DNA of 21,188 nucleotides from Desulfobacterales bacterium (GCA_029940115.1 JAOZRQ010000037.1:2528-23715), one strand, 5' to 3'; positions 15,261 through 21,188 are shown, counted from the stretch's first letter. Numbers and translations are program-made. Notes: generated by a model not told the origin, from the letters alone.

Positions 15261-15338
15261 ACTGAGGAAATGTTTTACAAGGTCAAACTGAGGAAATGTC
15301 TTACAAGGTCAAACTGAGGAAATGTCTTACGAGGCCAG
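15261..15338. repeat. 26-bp tandem repeat, three copies
   Basis: The unit begins AACTGAGGAAATGTCTTACA and ends AGGTCA. Copies lie at 15261-15286, 15287-15312 and 15313-15338, with a few substitutions and no spacers. They may be protein-binding direct repeats or a simple duplication. Confidence 0.9.
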
Positions 15339-15473
15339 ACAGACAAACCCGGCTTCTTCTGGGATCGGGCACGGGCATGGTGAAAAAATGGCATCAGGAA
15401 GGAAGGCGTGCAAGTCTGCCTTGCACTCCACATGTAAGAGGGGGAAGAAACCAAGTTTTTTGGAAAAATTTAG

Positions 15474-15626
15474 CTGTGTACAGGACAAAAAAATGATTTG
15501 AGGAAGGAAACCCAGCCCCCGATAAAAAACGTCGGGGGCAAGCTTTTTTCTTGCAGTTGGGGAGTCGGCCCGTCTGGGAAAAAGCCGGGTTTCTCGCCCA
15601 TTCCCGAATTTTTGTCCTGTACACAG
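15474..15626. mobile_element. MITE with 18-bp terminal inverted repeats, copy A (153 bp)
   Basis: The ends CTGTGTACAGGACAAAAA (15474-15491) and its exact reverse complement (15609-15626) bound the element. The flanks GAAAAATTTAG (15463-15473 and 15627-15637) are identical 11-base direct repeats, a target-site duplication. The interior matches copy B (17107-17230) except for about 30 extra bases carrying a CCCCCGA/TCGGGGG palindrome (about 15513-15543). It has no coding capacity and would need a transposase in trans. The 9-11 base duplications fit an IS4/IS231-type enzyme, but that is a guess. Confidence 0.88.
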
Positions 15627-15649
15627 GAAAAATTTAGTTTCTTTTTTTG

Positions 15650-15808
15650 TCAAAGTCTGTCCAAGCCCCATCTGCCAATCAACTCCCATTTGACATTCTC
15701 CTCTATGGCAGTCAGATTGACCAGTCTCAAGGGGCTTTGATATATCTTCGCCTTTAAACTGACAAGTTGCAACACGGCTAGGATGCCGATCAATAGAAGC
15801 AACACCAT
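15650..15808 (-). CDS. Small single-pass membrane protein (52 residues), hypothetical
   Basis: The ATG at 15808 follows GGAGG with 7-base spacing. The product starts with a hydrophobic segment (MVLLLLIGILAVLQLVSL) and continues as a charged region containing ENVKWELIGRWGLDRL. I do not recognise a family. The upstream part of the frame (to 15847) is repeat and is excluded. A MITE ends only 24 bases beyond its stop. The strong ribosome site supports translation, but with no homologue in view it could be chance. Confidence 0.5.
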   Translation of the reverse strand: MVLLLLIGILAVLQLVSLKAKIYQSPLRLVNLTAIEENVKWELIGRWGLDRL

Positions 15809-15829
15809 GGCAACACCTCCGATATTTTT

Positions 15830-15904
15830 GTGACGGGTGATGGGCAATGGGCTGGAGGCTATCGGAACCCGAACTCAGAACCCCGGAGCCCAGAACCCAG
15901 AGAT
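15830..15904. repeat. Degenerate heptamer array abutting the exporter stop
   Basis: Words of 7 bases run in register: GTGACGG, GTGATGG, GCAATGG, GCTGGAG, then CGGAACC, CGAACTC, AGAACCC, CGGAGCC, CAGAACC, CAGAGAT. The array ends exactly at the exporter stop codon (15904-15906). Confidence 0.7.
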
Positions 15905-16749
15905 CATATCCCAATGAGAACAAGGGCCGAAACCGCGGCAACCAAGCCGATCCCCTGCTGAAACGACAAGCGTTCTTTCAGGAAGAACCGGGCCAGAAAC
16001 ACCGTTGCCGCCGGGCCGAGGGACGCGAGCACCGCTGAAATGTCCAACCGTCCTGACTCGGTTGCCAATGCAAAGAACGCGTTCCCGCCTGCGTCAAAAA
16101 TGCCGACTAGGGCAATCAGGGGGAGCTGATCCATGGATGGTGCGATTGCCTGCCGCCGCGTGATGACAATGGCCGTCATCAGACTGATTGACGCCACTCT
16201 TGCCGCGACGAGGGGCCACAGAATCGCGTCACTGCTTACGCTGCCAATGAGGATAAAGAAGAGACCGAAGCCGAGACCGGATCCGATGGGCAGATACAAT
16301 TCATGCGCCTGAATCCTCCTTCCGTTGCCAGCGTATGAGAGAAAGCAGACCGAAAGAATGGCGATGCCGAATCCGAACATCTGGGTCGTTTTCGGAAGAC
16401 CTTCAGCAAACATCGCGAAAATTGTCGGGATGGCCGCTGTCACCACCGAGGAGGTGGGTGCGACAATCCCCATGGGACCCCGGGCAAGCCCTTTGTATAA
16501 GGCAATCAGCCCCAAAAGTCCGGAAATTCCGGCAAGCCCCCCGATAAACAAATGGTTCAGGGAGGGTATCTTCTCAGAAAAGCCGATTGCCAGAATGACG
16601 AGAAGTGTTGCGCCGACAATCTGGGAGAAAAAAATGACAGTGAGCACGTTGCTCCGCTTGCTGGCAAAACCACCGCCGAAATCCCCCGCTCCCCATGTGA
16701 TGGCCGAGCTTAACCCGTAAGTGATCGCCAAAGCTTCCGAACTGATCAT
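15904..16749 (-). CDS. DMT-superfamily (EamA) transporter
   Basis: This 281-residue inner-membrane protein has about ten hydrophobic segments in two five-segment EamA halves. Recognisable features are the N-terminal YGLSSAITWGAGDFGGGFAS, the end of the first half (GPMGIVAPTSSVVTAAIPTI), and the last part (DISAVLASLGPAATVFLARF then LKERLSFQQGIGL). These are typical of the drug/metabolite exporter family, which moves amino acids, nucleotides or other metabolites outward. The substrate cannot be told from sequence. The ATG at 16749 follows AAGGAGG with 5-base spacing. It diverges from the ArgP-like regulator at 17311, an arrangement often meaning the regulator controls the transporter; ArgP and LysG control amino-acid exporters elsewhere. 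A hairpin element lies in its leader. Confidence 0.9.
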   Translation of the reverse strand: MISSEALAITYGLSSAITWGAGDFGGGFASKRSNVLTVIFFSQIVGATLLVILAIGFSEKIPSLNHLFIGGLAGISGLLGLIALYKGLARGPMGIVAPTSSVVTAAIPTIFAMFAEGLPKTTQMFGFGIAILSVCFLSYAGNGRRIQAHELYLPIGSGLGFGLFFILIGSVSSDAILWPLVAARVASISLMTAIVITRRQAIAPSMDQLPLIALVGIFDAGGNAFFALATESGRLDISAVLASLGPAATVFLARFFLKERLSFQQGIGLVAAVSALVLIGI

Positions 16750-16788
16750 AATGACCTCCTTAAGTCAAAGATGAAGGATGACACTTTT

Positions 16789-16847
16789 CAGTTTGCAGTT
16801 CCGCCTTCAGGCGGTGCGAGACCGCCTGAAGGCGGAACTGCAAACTG
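16789..16847. repeat. Palindromic hairpin element, copy 2
   Basis: Perfect 27-bp arms (16789-16815 and 16821-16847) enclose a 5-base loop. The core CAGTTTGCAGTTCCGCC is shared with copy 1 at 4293-4355. A short ATGAAGGATG word flanks it at 16771-16780, as in copy 1. It lies 40 bases before the exporter start, in the probable leader. Confidence 0.88.
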
Positions 16848-16858
16848 GAATGTGAACC

Positions 16859-16887
16859 CATAAATGAAAGGTGCCGGTATTTGTCAA
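16859..16887 (-). promoter_or_regulatory. Candidate promoter for the DMT transporter
   Basis: Read leftward: perfect TTGACA (16887-16882), a 17-base spacer, then TTTATG, a weak -10 with three of six matches. Transcription would begin about 100 bases before the gene and run through the hairpin at 16789-16847. The AT-rich DNA at 16925-17000 could hold the promoter of the divergent regulator. Confidence 0.35.
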
Positions 16888-17020
16888 TCGGTCGCGAATA
16901 CCAAAAAGTTTCGCCTTCGCTCATCTGAAAGGTAAAATAACATCAATTTTGAAAAAGTAAAATTAATAGTTTTAATTTCATATTAAAAATGCTAATGACT
17001 GAGAGATTGTTTGTTGTAAA

Positions 17021-17295
17021 CGTGAACGTGCACGAGAACGTGAACATTCATTTGCGAGCAAGTTCAAGTATTAAGTATAAGTTCAAGTTCAAGTATAAGT
17101 TCAATTCTGTGTACAGGACAAAAAAAATGATTGAGGAAGGAAACCCGGCTTTTTCTCGCAGTTGGGGATTCCGCCTGTTTGGGAAAAAGCCGGGTTTCCC
17201 GCCCTTCGCGACTTTTTGTCCTGTACACAGAGTTCAATTATAAGTTCAAGTTCACGTTCACGTTCACGGGTTGTTTCGGATTTCAGATTTCGGAT
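17021..17295. repeat. Hexamer and heptamer word arrays in the argP-like leader
   Basis: Six-base words run at 17021-17044 (CGTGAA type) and 17061-17106 (AAGTTC/AAGTAT). After the MITE they continue at 17231-17265 (AAGTTC, ACGTTC). Three 7-base words TTCGGAT/TTCAGAT follow at 17275-17295, eight bases before the regulator start signal. The outer words are inverted copies of each other (ACGTGAACGTG and CACGTTCACG), so the array was a loose palindrome before the MITE inserted into it. Confidence 0.8.
17107..17230. mobile_element. MITE with 18-bp terminal inverted repeats, copy B (124 bp)
   Basis: The ends are the same perfect 18-bp inverted repeats as copy A (17107-17124 and 17213-17230). It is flanked by 9-base direct repeats AGTTCAATT (17098-17106 and 17231-17239). 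Inner arms GGAAACCCGGCTTTTTC and GAAAAAGCCGGGTTTCC pair over 17 bases, so most of the element folds into a hairpin. It inserted into a hexamer array and represents the form without the nested palindrome. Confidence 0.88.
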
Positions 17296-17310
17296 TTTGC
17301 GGAGGTTGAC

Positions 17311-18204
17311 ATGCTCGATTACAAACTTTTGGAAGCATTGGCCACTGTGGTTCAGGAGGGCGGCTTTGAAAAGGCTGCACGAGTGTTGCATCTGACCCAG
17401 TCGGCTGTTTCCCAGCGGGTCAAGCTGTTGGAAGATCAGACCGGACAGATTCTCTTGGCCCGAAGCTCGCCGCCCCAGGCGACCCCGCCTGGGCAACGTA
17501 TGATCAAACACTATTTGCAGGTGAGACTGTTGGAGGACAACCTTTCGGATGTGCTCTCCCCATCCCCGCATGAGACATTCGTCTCCATGGCGGTGGGAAT
17601 CAATGACGACAGTTTGGCGACCTGGTTCCTCGAAGCAGTGAGCCCCTTTGTGGAGCAGGAGCAGGTGCTTCTGGATCTCAGGGCAGATGACCAGGATCAG
17701 ACCCATCGGCTTCTCCGGAACGGAGCGGTGGTGGGATGCATCAGCACCCAAGATCAGCCGATGCAGGGGTGCCGCATGGATTGTCTTGGGCATATGACCT
17801 ATCGCCTGCTGGCAACGCCCGGTTTTGTCGCCCGATGGTTCCCTGATGGCCTGTCCATGGATGCCGTGCGCCATGCACCGCTGATCATTTTCAATCGCAA
17901 GGATGCTCTGCACAACAAGTTGCTCGGCCAAGCACTCGGGTTTGTGCCTGCGGACATACCCGCGCATTACATCCCCTCCTCCGAGCGATTCGCGGACTTC
18001 ATCCTCTCAGGGTTTGCTTATGGCACACTGCCGGACCAGCAGGGCGCACATCTGATCAAGGTCGGCCAGCTGATTGAACTGACCCCGCCGTGCCAAACCC
18101 CTGTCAAGCTCTACTGGCATTGCTGGAACCTCAAATCCCGGCTCCTCAACAAATTCACGCGGATTCTGGTCAGCCGGGCCAAGGTGTTGCTGGAGAGTGA
18201 GTGA
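17311..18204 (+). CDS. argP: LysR-family regulator of the ArgP (IciA/LysG) type
   Basis: This 297-residue protein has the same length as E. coli ArgP. The N-terminal winged helix-turn-helix (LDYKLLEALATVVQEGGFEK then AARVLHLTQSAVSQRVKLLE) and the following LLARSSPPQATPPGQRMIKH are the ArgP pattern (LxRTxPPxPTExGQ). The effector domain follows, with NDDSLATWFLEAV and the C-terminal WHCWNLKSRLLNKFT close to ArgP. ArgP binds arginine or lysine and activates amino-acid exporters and related genes. The ATG at 17311 follows GGAGG with 5-base spacing. The frame extends to 17131 only through the MITE and word arrays. It diverges from a DMT exporter. A terminator follows at 18256. Confidence 0.88.
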   Translation: MLDYKLLEALATVVQEGGFEKAARVLHLTQSAVSQRVKLLEDQTGQILLARSSPPQATPPGQRMIKHYLQVRLLEDNLSDVLSPSPHETFVSMAVGINDDSLATWFLEAVSPFVEQEQVLLDLRADDQDQTHRLLRNGAVVGCISTQDQPMQGCRMDCLGHMTYRLLATPGFVARWFPDGLSMDAVRHAPLIIFNRKDALHNKLLGQALGFVPADIPAHYIPSSERFADFILSGFAYGTLPDQQGAHLIKVGQLIELTPPCQTPVKLYWHCWNLKSRLLNKFTRILVSRAKVLLESE

Positions 18205-18205
18205 G

Positions 18206-18236
18206 TCACTTTCCGGAGGCCAAAGTTCACTTTGGA
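18206..18236. repeat. Dispersed 31-base repeat with hairpin, copy 2
   Basis: It matches 15083-15113 and contains the palindrome CCAAAGT-TC-ACTTTGG (18220-18235). It begins two bases after the ArgP-like stop codon, so it sits at a gene end like other repeats here. Confidence 0.75.
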
Positions 18237-18255
18237 CAATCAGGTTGCTCAAAAG

Positions 18256-18291
18256 AAAAACCCTGCCAGCGTAAGCTGACGGTTTTTTTTT
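18256..18291 (+). terminator. Intrinsic terminator after the ArgP-like gene
   Basis: AAAAACC, an inner CAGC-GTAA-GCTG stem and GGTTTTT pair imperfectly, followed by T to 18291. It lies about 50 bases beyond the regulator stop. Confidence 0.6.
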
Positions 18292-18405
18292 GATGAAAAC
18301 TTACATCAATGGGGCCGAGTTTGCAAAAAAATATCCTTGACAGATCATCCATTATGATGATATTTCCAATTTTATGGTGCTGATCGGAAAAAGAGATTGT
18401 GAGAC

Positions 18406-18768
18406 ATGGCGAATTTCAGTGATTTCAAAAAGAAAGCCAGACAGAATCTGGCTGTGGCAGAATGGTGCTATGAGAACGGGCATTCAGCCGGGCAGGAGAA
18501 TTTGTCCAGGCAATGTTACGGAGGTTGCAGAGCCATGATGAACTTCAAACAGAAAGAGATTCTTGAGAATGTCATTGCCGGATTGCGGAAAGAATTTCCG
18601 GAGGTCCGATTCGTGGGGGTTGAGGCGCTCACTCCCCATGAATTCTGGGTGACGCTGACCGAGCCTGCTGACGAGGATCGCCAGATCGCGCTGGAACGCC
18701 TACAGGGGGAATTGGGAACCGATGCGTTGCTGGACTATGGTGTGAATTTCCATTTCATGCCGGCCTGA
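18406..18768 (+). CDS. Small ORF: HEPN-like remnant fused to a 76-residue partner
   Basis: The 120-residue frame has two parts. Residues 1-26 (MANFSDFKKKARQNLAVAEW then CYENGH) look like helix 1 of a HEPN-domain protein, but the catalytic R-x4-6-H region and the rest of HEPN are absent. From Met44/45 (18535 or 18538) the sequence MNFKQKEILENVIAGLRKEF, then FVGVEALTPHEFWVTL and LLDYGVNFHFMP, looks like a complete small protein. It has its own GGAGG (18520-18524) 10-13 bases before the ATGs. I infer deletion of most of a HEPN gene that preceded this partner, perhaps its antitoxin. Translation may start at 18406 or internally. No function is assigned. A TTGACA (18337-18342) and a weak -10 (18359-18364) lie upstream. 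Confidence 0.6.
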   Translation: MANFSDFKKKARQNLAVAEWCYENGHSAGQENLSRQCYGGCRAMMNFKQKEILENVIAGLRKEFPEVRFVGVEALTPHEFWVTLTEPADEDRQIALERLQGELGTDALLDYGVNFHFMPA

Positions 18769-19080
18769 CTGAAATCTGAGCTTGCCAATATGAACCCCTT
18801 TTCCCACTCCTGCTGGCACTTCGGACTTGGCAGTCCGAACCGAACGCCTCTTCCCGCCCCTACCGAATTGACAAATTCGGCAGATGGTTCAGCCGAGCAT
18901 CACGGGGGCTCTGGACTAGGCCGTCCAAATCAGCCAATTTCCCCTGCCCGCCTTTTGGCCCTCCCAATCTTGGCCCGACCCTTTCTGAGATGGGCATTGT
19001 GGTCGAATTTTGCGGGGCCAAAGGCCGGGCAAAAAATGATGGCTGAAAACGGCATTTTAGACGGCCCAGCTCTGGACTGA
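18769..19080. other. Intergenic stretch with three small hairpins
   Basis: No gene is supported; an open frame at 18790-19080 has no ribosome site and low-complexity, proline- and alanine-rich content. Three short stems occur: CGGACT-TGGC-AGTCCG (near 18824), CCGAATT-GACA-AATTCGG (near 18864) and TGGAC-TAGGCC-GTCCA (near 18912). The first two share a four-base purine-rich loop with the hairpin at 21147-21172, so they may be one dispersed motif. Confidence 0.5.
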
Positions 19081-19896
19081 CTATAGCCCCAATGCCTTCA
19101 AGACCGCCTGTCTCATCACCTCAACCGGTGCCGTCTCCCCTGTCCAAAGTTCAAATTGGAAGGCCCCCTGACAGACAAACATGGAGACACCGTCAATGGT
19201 GATGCAACCCGCCGCCTCAGCCTCTTTCAAGAGACGAGTCTTCAAGGGATTGTAAACGATGTCCATCACCACCATCCCCTTTTCGAGAGACGCTTTCCGA
19301 ACCGGTGTTGTGTCTGTATTCGGCGTCATTCCGAGGGGCGTCGTGTTGATCAGGATATCCCATCCGGATCCTCTGAAATCGGAGAGGGGAAGAAAATCGG
19401 CGCGGATATCCCTTGCCAGTTGCTCGCCTTTGTCCGGCGAGCGATTGACAATGGTGACATTCCCCTGTTCCGCGTGGATTCCGAATCCAATGGCCCGGGC
19501 CGCGCCGCCGGCTCCGATGACGGCCACATGCTTCCCTTTGATCACCGTCTTTTCCGACAAGGATTTCACCGCGCCCAGCCCGTCCGAGTTGTAGCCGGCC
19601 AACATCCCCTCCCGGTTGATCACAGTATTCACCGCGCCGATCCGTTCCGCCATCTCATCCAACTCATCGAGAAGGGACATCACCGCAACCTTGTGCGGAA
19701 TGGTGACGCTCAGGCCCCGGATACCCAAGGCCCTTACGCCGGCAATCGCCGGCGCGAGGTCTCTGACCCTGAAGGCAAGATATGCCCCGTTGTGGCCGAC
19801 ATGGGAAAACGCACGGCCATGCATCACCGGGCTTAGACTGTGGGATATCGGATCGCCGATGACCCCATATAAGGAAGTATGCGAATCGGTCAACAT
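19081..19896 (-). CDS. aroE: Shikimate dehydrogenase (NADP+)
   Basis: This 271-residue enzyme reduces 3-dehydroshikimate to shikimate with NADPH in the cytoplasm, step four of the shikimate pathway. The substrate site is GDPISHSLSPVMH (14-26), SVTIPHK with catalytic Lys69, Asn90 (GAVNT) and catalytic Asp105 (GYNSDG). The NADP-binding loop is GAGGAARAIGF, followed by NRS. The C-terminal MFVCQGAFQFELWTG and PVEVMRQAVL are standard. Length is normal. The ATG at 19896 follows AGGAGAGGG and overlaps the last 7 bases of the upstream ABC ATPase gene, so the two are translationally coupled. No other aromatic-pathway gene is in view. The 48 bases of open frame before 19896 are ATPase sequence. Confidence 0.95.
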   Translation of the reverse strand: MLTDSHTSLYGVIGDPISHSLSPVMHGRAFSHVGHNGAYLAFRVRDLAPAIAGVRALGIRGLSVTIPHKVAVMSLLDELDEMAERIGAVNTVINREGMLAGYNSDGLGAVKSLSEKTVIKGKHVAVIGAGGAARAIGFGIHAEQGNVTIVNRSPDKGEQLARDIRADFLPLSDFRGSGWDILINTTPLGMTPNTDTTPVRKASLEKGMVVMDIVYNPLKTRLLKEAEAAGCITIDGVSMFVCQGAFQFELWTGETAPVEVMRQAVLKALGL

Positions 19897-20918
19897 GACA
19901 CCCTCTCCTGCCAGAGCTTCTCGGTTTCTGTTTTGCGATGACACGCGGTCTGATGGCCCTCCTGAACCGTCTCAAGGGGCGGTTCCTCTTCTCGGCAACG
20001 ATCCATGACAAACGGGCACCGGGTATGGAACCGGCACCCTTCCGGCGGATTCATGGGGCTTGGCACATCACCGGAGAGGACCACGCGGCGCGATGGATAA
20101 TCCACATCTGGAACCGGGATCCCGGAGAGCAGGGCATATGTATAAGGATGCAACGGTCGGGCGAACAGGTCATCGGTCTTCGCGATCTCGACGATCTTCC
20201 CGAGATACATCACCGCGAGGCGGTCGCTGACATATTTCACCACCAGCAGATGATGGGTGACAAAGAGATAGGTCAGATTCAGCCTTCTCTGCAATTGCTT
20301 GAGAAGATTCAGTATCTGGGCCTGAACCGACACATCCAGCGCGGAGGTCGGCTCATCCAGCACGATGAACTCCGGATTCGTGGCAATGGCCCGGGCCACG
20401 GCGATGCGCTGGCGTTGCCCCCCCGAAAACTCATGGGGGTAGCGGAGAAGATGATCCTTTGTCAGCCCCACCACATTCAGCAATTCCAAGACACGATCCT
20501 GAAGCGCCCGGCTGGTCATGCGCACCTGCTCCCTGATCGGCTCCGCGATGATGTGCTTGATGAGCATCCGGGGGTTCAGGGAGGTGGTCGGATCCTGAAA
20601 GACCATCTGAAGCCGGCTTCGGATGCCCATCTTCTTCAACGATCTTTTTTTGACCGCCGCGATGTCCACCGGTGCCGGGGAACCATTTTTGCCATGATAA
20701 AGCACTTGGCCGCCCGTGGGATCATGGAGGCGGATGATCGCCTTGCCGGTGGTGGTCTTTCCGCATCCGGATTCACCGACCATTCCCAAGCATTCCCCGC
20801 GATAAATGTCCAAGTCTATTCCGTCAAGGGCCTTGACAGAATTCACCTGCCGACGAAGCACACCGCCGAGGATCGGGTAGTGCTTTGTCAGATGCCTAAG
20901 TTCCAATATCTTTTCCAT
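19890..20918 (-). CDS. Oligopeptide/dipeptide ABC transporter ATP-binding protein (OppF/DppF type)
   Basis: This 342-residue ATPase powers peptide or nickel-type import with a second ATPase and two permeases. Motifs in order are Walker A GESGCGKT (48-55), Q loop VFQDPTTSLNP, signature FSGGQRQRIAVARA, Walker B FIVLDEPTSALD, and the switch His in LFVTHHLLVV, where the usual next Asp is His. The C-terminal extension GCRFHTRCPFVMDRC, with a further Cys near the end, is the Cys cluster of OppD/OppF-type subunits. I prefer the ATG at 20918 (MEKILELRH) over 20924, because AAGGA is 7 bases from the former and one from the latter. The partner genes (permeases, OppD) would lie beyond the right edge. 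It ends inside the aroE start. OppF fits better than OppD because of the N-terminal LTKHYPILGG pattern. Confidence 0.93.
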   Translation of the reverse strand: MEKILELRHLTKHYPILGGVLRRQVNSVKALDGIDLDIYRGECLGMVGESGCGKTTTGKAIIRLHDPTGGQVLYHGKNGSPAPVDIAAVKKRSLKKMGIRSRLQMVFQDPTTSLNPRMLIKHIIAEPIREQVRMTSRALQDRVLELLNVVGLTKDHLLRYPHEFSGGQRQRIAVARAIATNPEFIVLDEPTSALDVSVQAQILNLLKQLQRRLNLTYLFVTHHLLVVKYVSDRLAVMYLGKIVEIAKTDDLFARPLHPYTYALLSGIPVPDVDYPSRRVVLSGDVPSPMNPPEGCRFHTRCPFVMDRCREEEPPLETVQEGHQTACHRKTETEKLWQERVSC

Positions 20919-20933
20919 AATCATATCCTTAAA

Positions 20934-21069
20934 GTGACTCGTGATGCGTGAAACGTGACTCGTGACTCGTGAGACGTGAGACGTGAGGTGTGAAACGTGA
21001 GACGTGAAACGTCATGCGTGATATGTGATGGATGATTCTCATTTCACGCTTCACGCTTCACGTTTCACG
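20934..21069. repeat. Long heptamer array (GTGANNC x14) with inverted copies
   Basis: Fourteen 7-base words in strict register run from 20934 to 21031 (GTGACTC, GTGATGC, GTGAAAC, GTGAGAC and variants). After 10 bases, four inverted words TTTCACG/CTTCACG lie at 21042-21069. The array starts 10 bases upstream of the ABC ATPase ribosome site. Words differ mainly at positions 5 and 6. Confidence 0.95.
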
Positions 21070-21131
21070 CTTCCTTTTTTCATTGCCTGTCTGGTGCAAT
21101 TTTGTTATTCCTTCATTGTAAATATTCGGTA

Positions 21132-21180
21132 AACCCCGTCCTCGCTCCCGCCGGATTGCCAAATCCGGCGGGATGGGGTT
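21132..21180. repeat. Hairpin upstream of the heptamer array
   Basis: CCCGCCGGATT (21147-21157) and AATCCGGCGGG (21162-21172) pair perfectly around the loop GCCA. Outer AACCCC (21132-21137) and GGGGTT (21175-21180) extend it. If the gene beyond the edge reads leftward, this could be its terminator, but no T-run is seen. Confidence 0.7.
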
Positions 21181-21188
21181 CGGATTTG

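Noticed and set aside
15261..15338. Direct repeats that could suggest a CRISPR array
   Set aside because: The 26-base copies, and the 41-base copies at 8047-8190, are contiguous with no unique spacers, and no cas gene is present.
17131..17310. N-terminal extension of the ArgP-like regulator
   Set aside because: These codons come from a MITE and word arrays. The ATG at 17311 has its own GGAGG, and the resulting length equals that of ArgP.
18790..19080. A 96-codon open frame on the plus strand
   Set aside because: It has no ribosome site, a low-complexity proline/alanine-rich product, and is made up of small hairpins.
19145..19160. CCAAAGTTCAAATTGG inside aroE, similar to the 31-base repeat palindrome
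   Set aside because: It encodes the normal AroE C-terminal motif QFELWT, so the resemblance is coincidental.

Overview
The window looks like accessory chromosome of a large-genome Desulfobacterota (deltaproteobacterium), possibly from the filamentous Desulfonema/Desulfococcus group. This rests on the mix of gene families: sigma-54 activators with receiver and PAS domains, multi-receiver histidine kinases, a SpoIIE-type phosphatase regulator, a PEP-CTERM exported protein, an Rpn-type nuclease, and unusually repeat-rich intergenic DNA. It is an inference, because no rRNA or other taxonomic marker is present.

Layout. From about 16.7 kb down to 0.13 kb nearly all genes read leftward. They are a DMT-family exporter (15904-16749); a small membrane ORF (15650-15808); a receiver-PP2C regulator (13733-14935); a frameshifted sugar-type periplasmic binding protein (12476-13589); a membrane histidine kinase (10359-12530); a receiver-kinase-receiver hybrid (8206-10296); an orphan DNA methyltransferase (7132-8019); an Rpn/PDDEXK nuclease (5890-6828); an uncharacterised protein resembling DUF6638 (4456-5715); a receiver-PAS-PAS-sigma54-activator (2090-4225); and a PEP-CTERM protein (128-1363). 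A frameshifted 5' fragment of an AAA ATPase lies on the plus strand (1823-2075). On the right, an ArgP-like LysR regulator (17311-18204, plus) diverges from the exporter. It is followed by a small ORF that looks like a HEPN remnant fused to a partner (18406-18768), then by aroE (19081-19896, minus) overlapping an OppF/DppF-type ABC ATPase (19890-20918, minus).

How the genes may work together. The 8.2-14.9 kb block looks like one sensory pathway: a binding protein and membrane kinase with a helical periplasmic domain (TorT/TorS-like arrangement), a soluble hybrid kinase, and a phosphatase output regulator. The ligand receptor now appears broken. The PEP-CTERM gene has a textbook sigma-54 promoter (1571-1589) with two matching palindromes about 130 and 165 bp upstream of the predicted start of transcription, where an enhancer-binding activator would sit.

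The most unusual feature is the repeat landscape. Many gene junctions carry their own short array of 6- or 7-base words, kept in strict register and often followed by an inverted set. Each junction uses a different word. The arrays run into genes: they supply the last codons or stop of the methyltransferase and membrane kinase, and probably the tail of the binding protein. One sits in frame inside the ATP-binding domain of the hybrid kinase. There are also two copies of a 124-153 bp MITE with perfect 18-bp terminal inverted repeats and 9-11 bp target duplications. One copy contains a roughly 30-bp palindrome that also occurs in the kinase insertion. Two copies of a long hairpin element lie just upstream of two genes.
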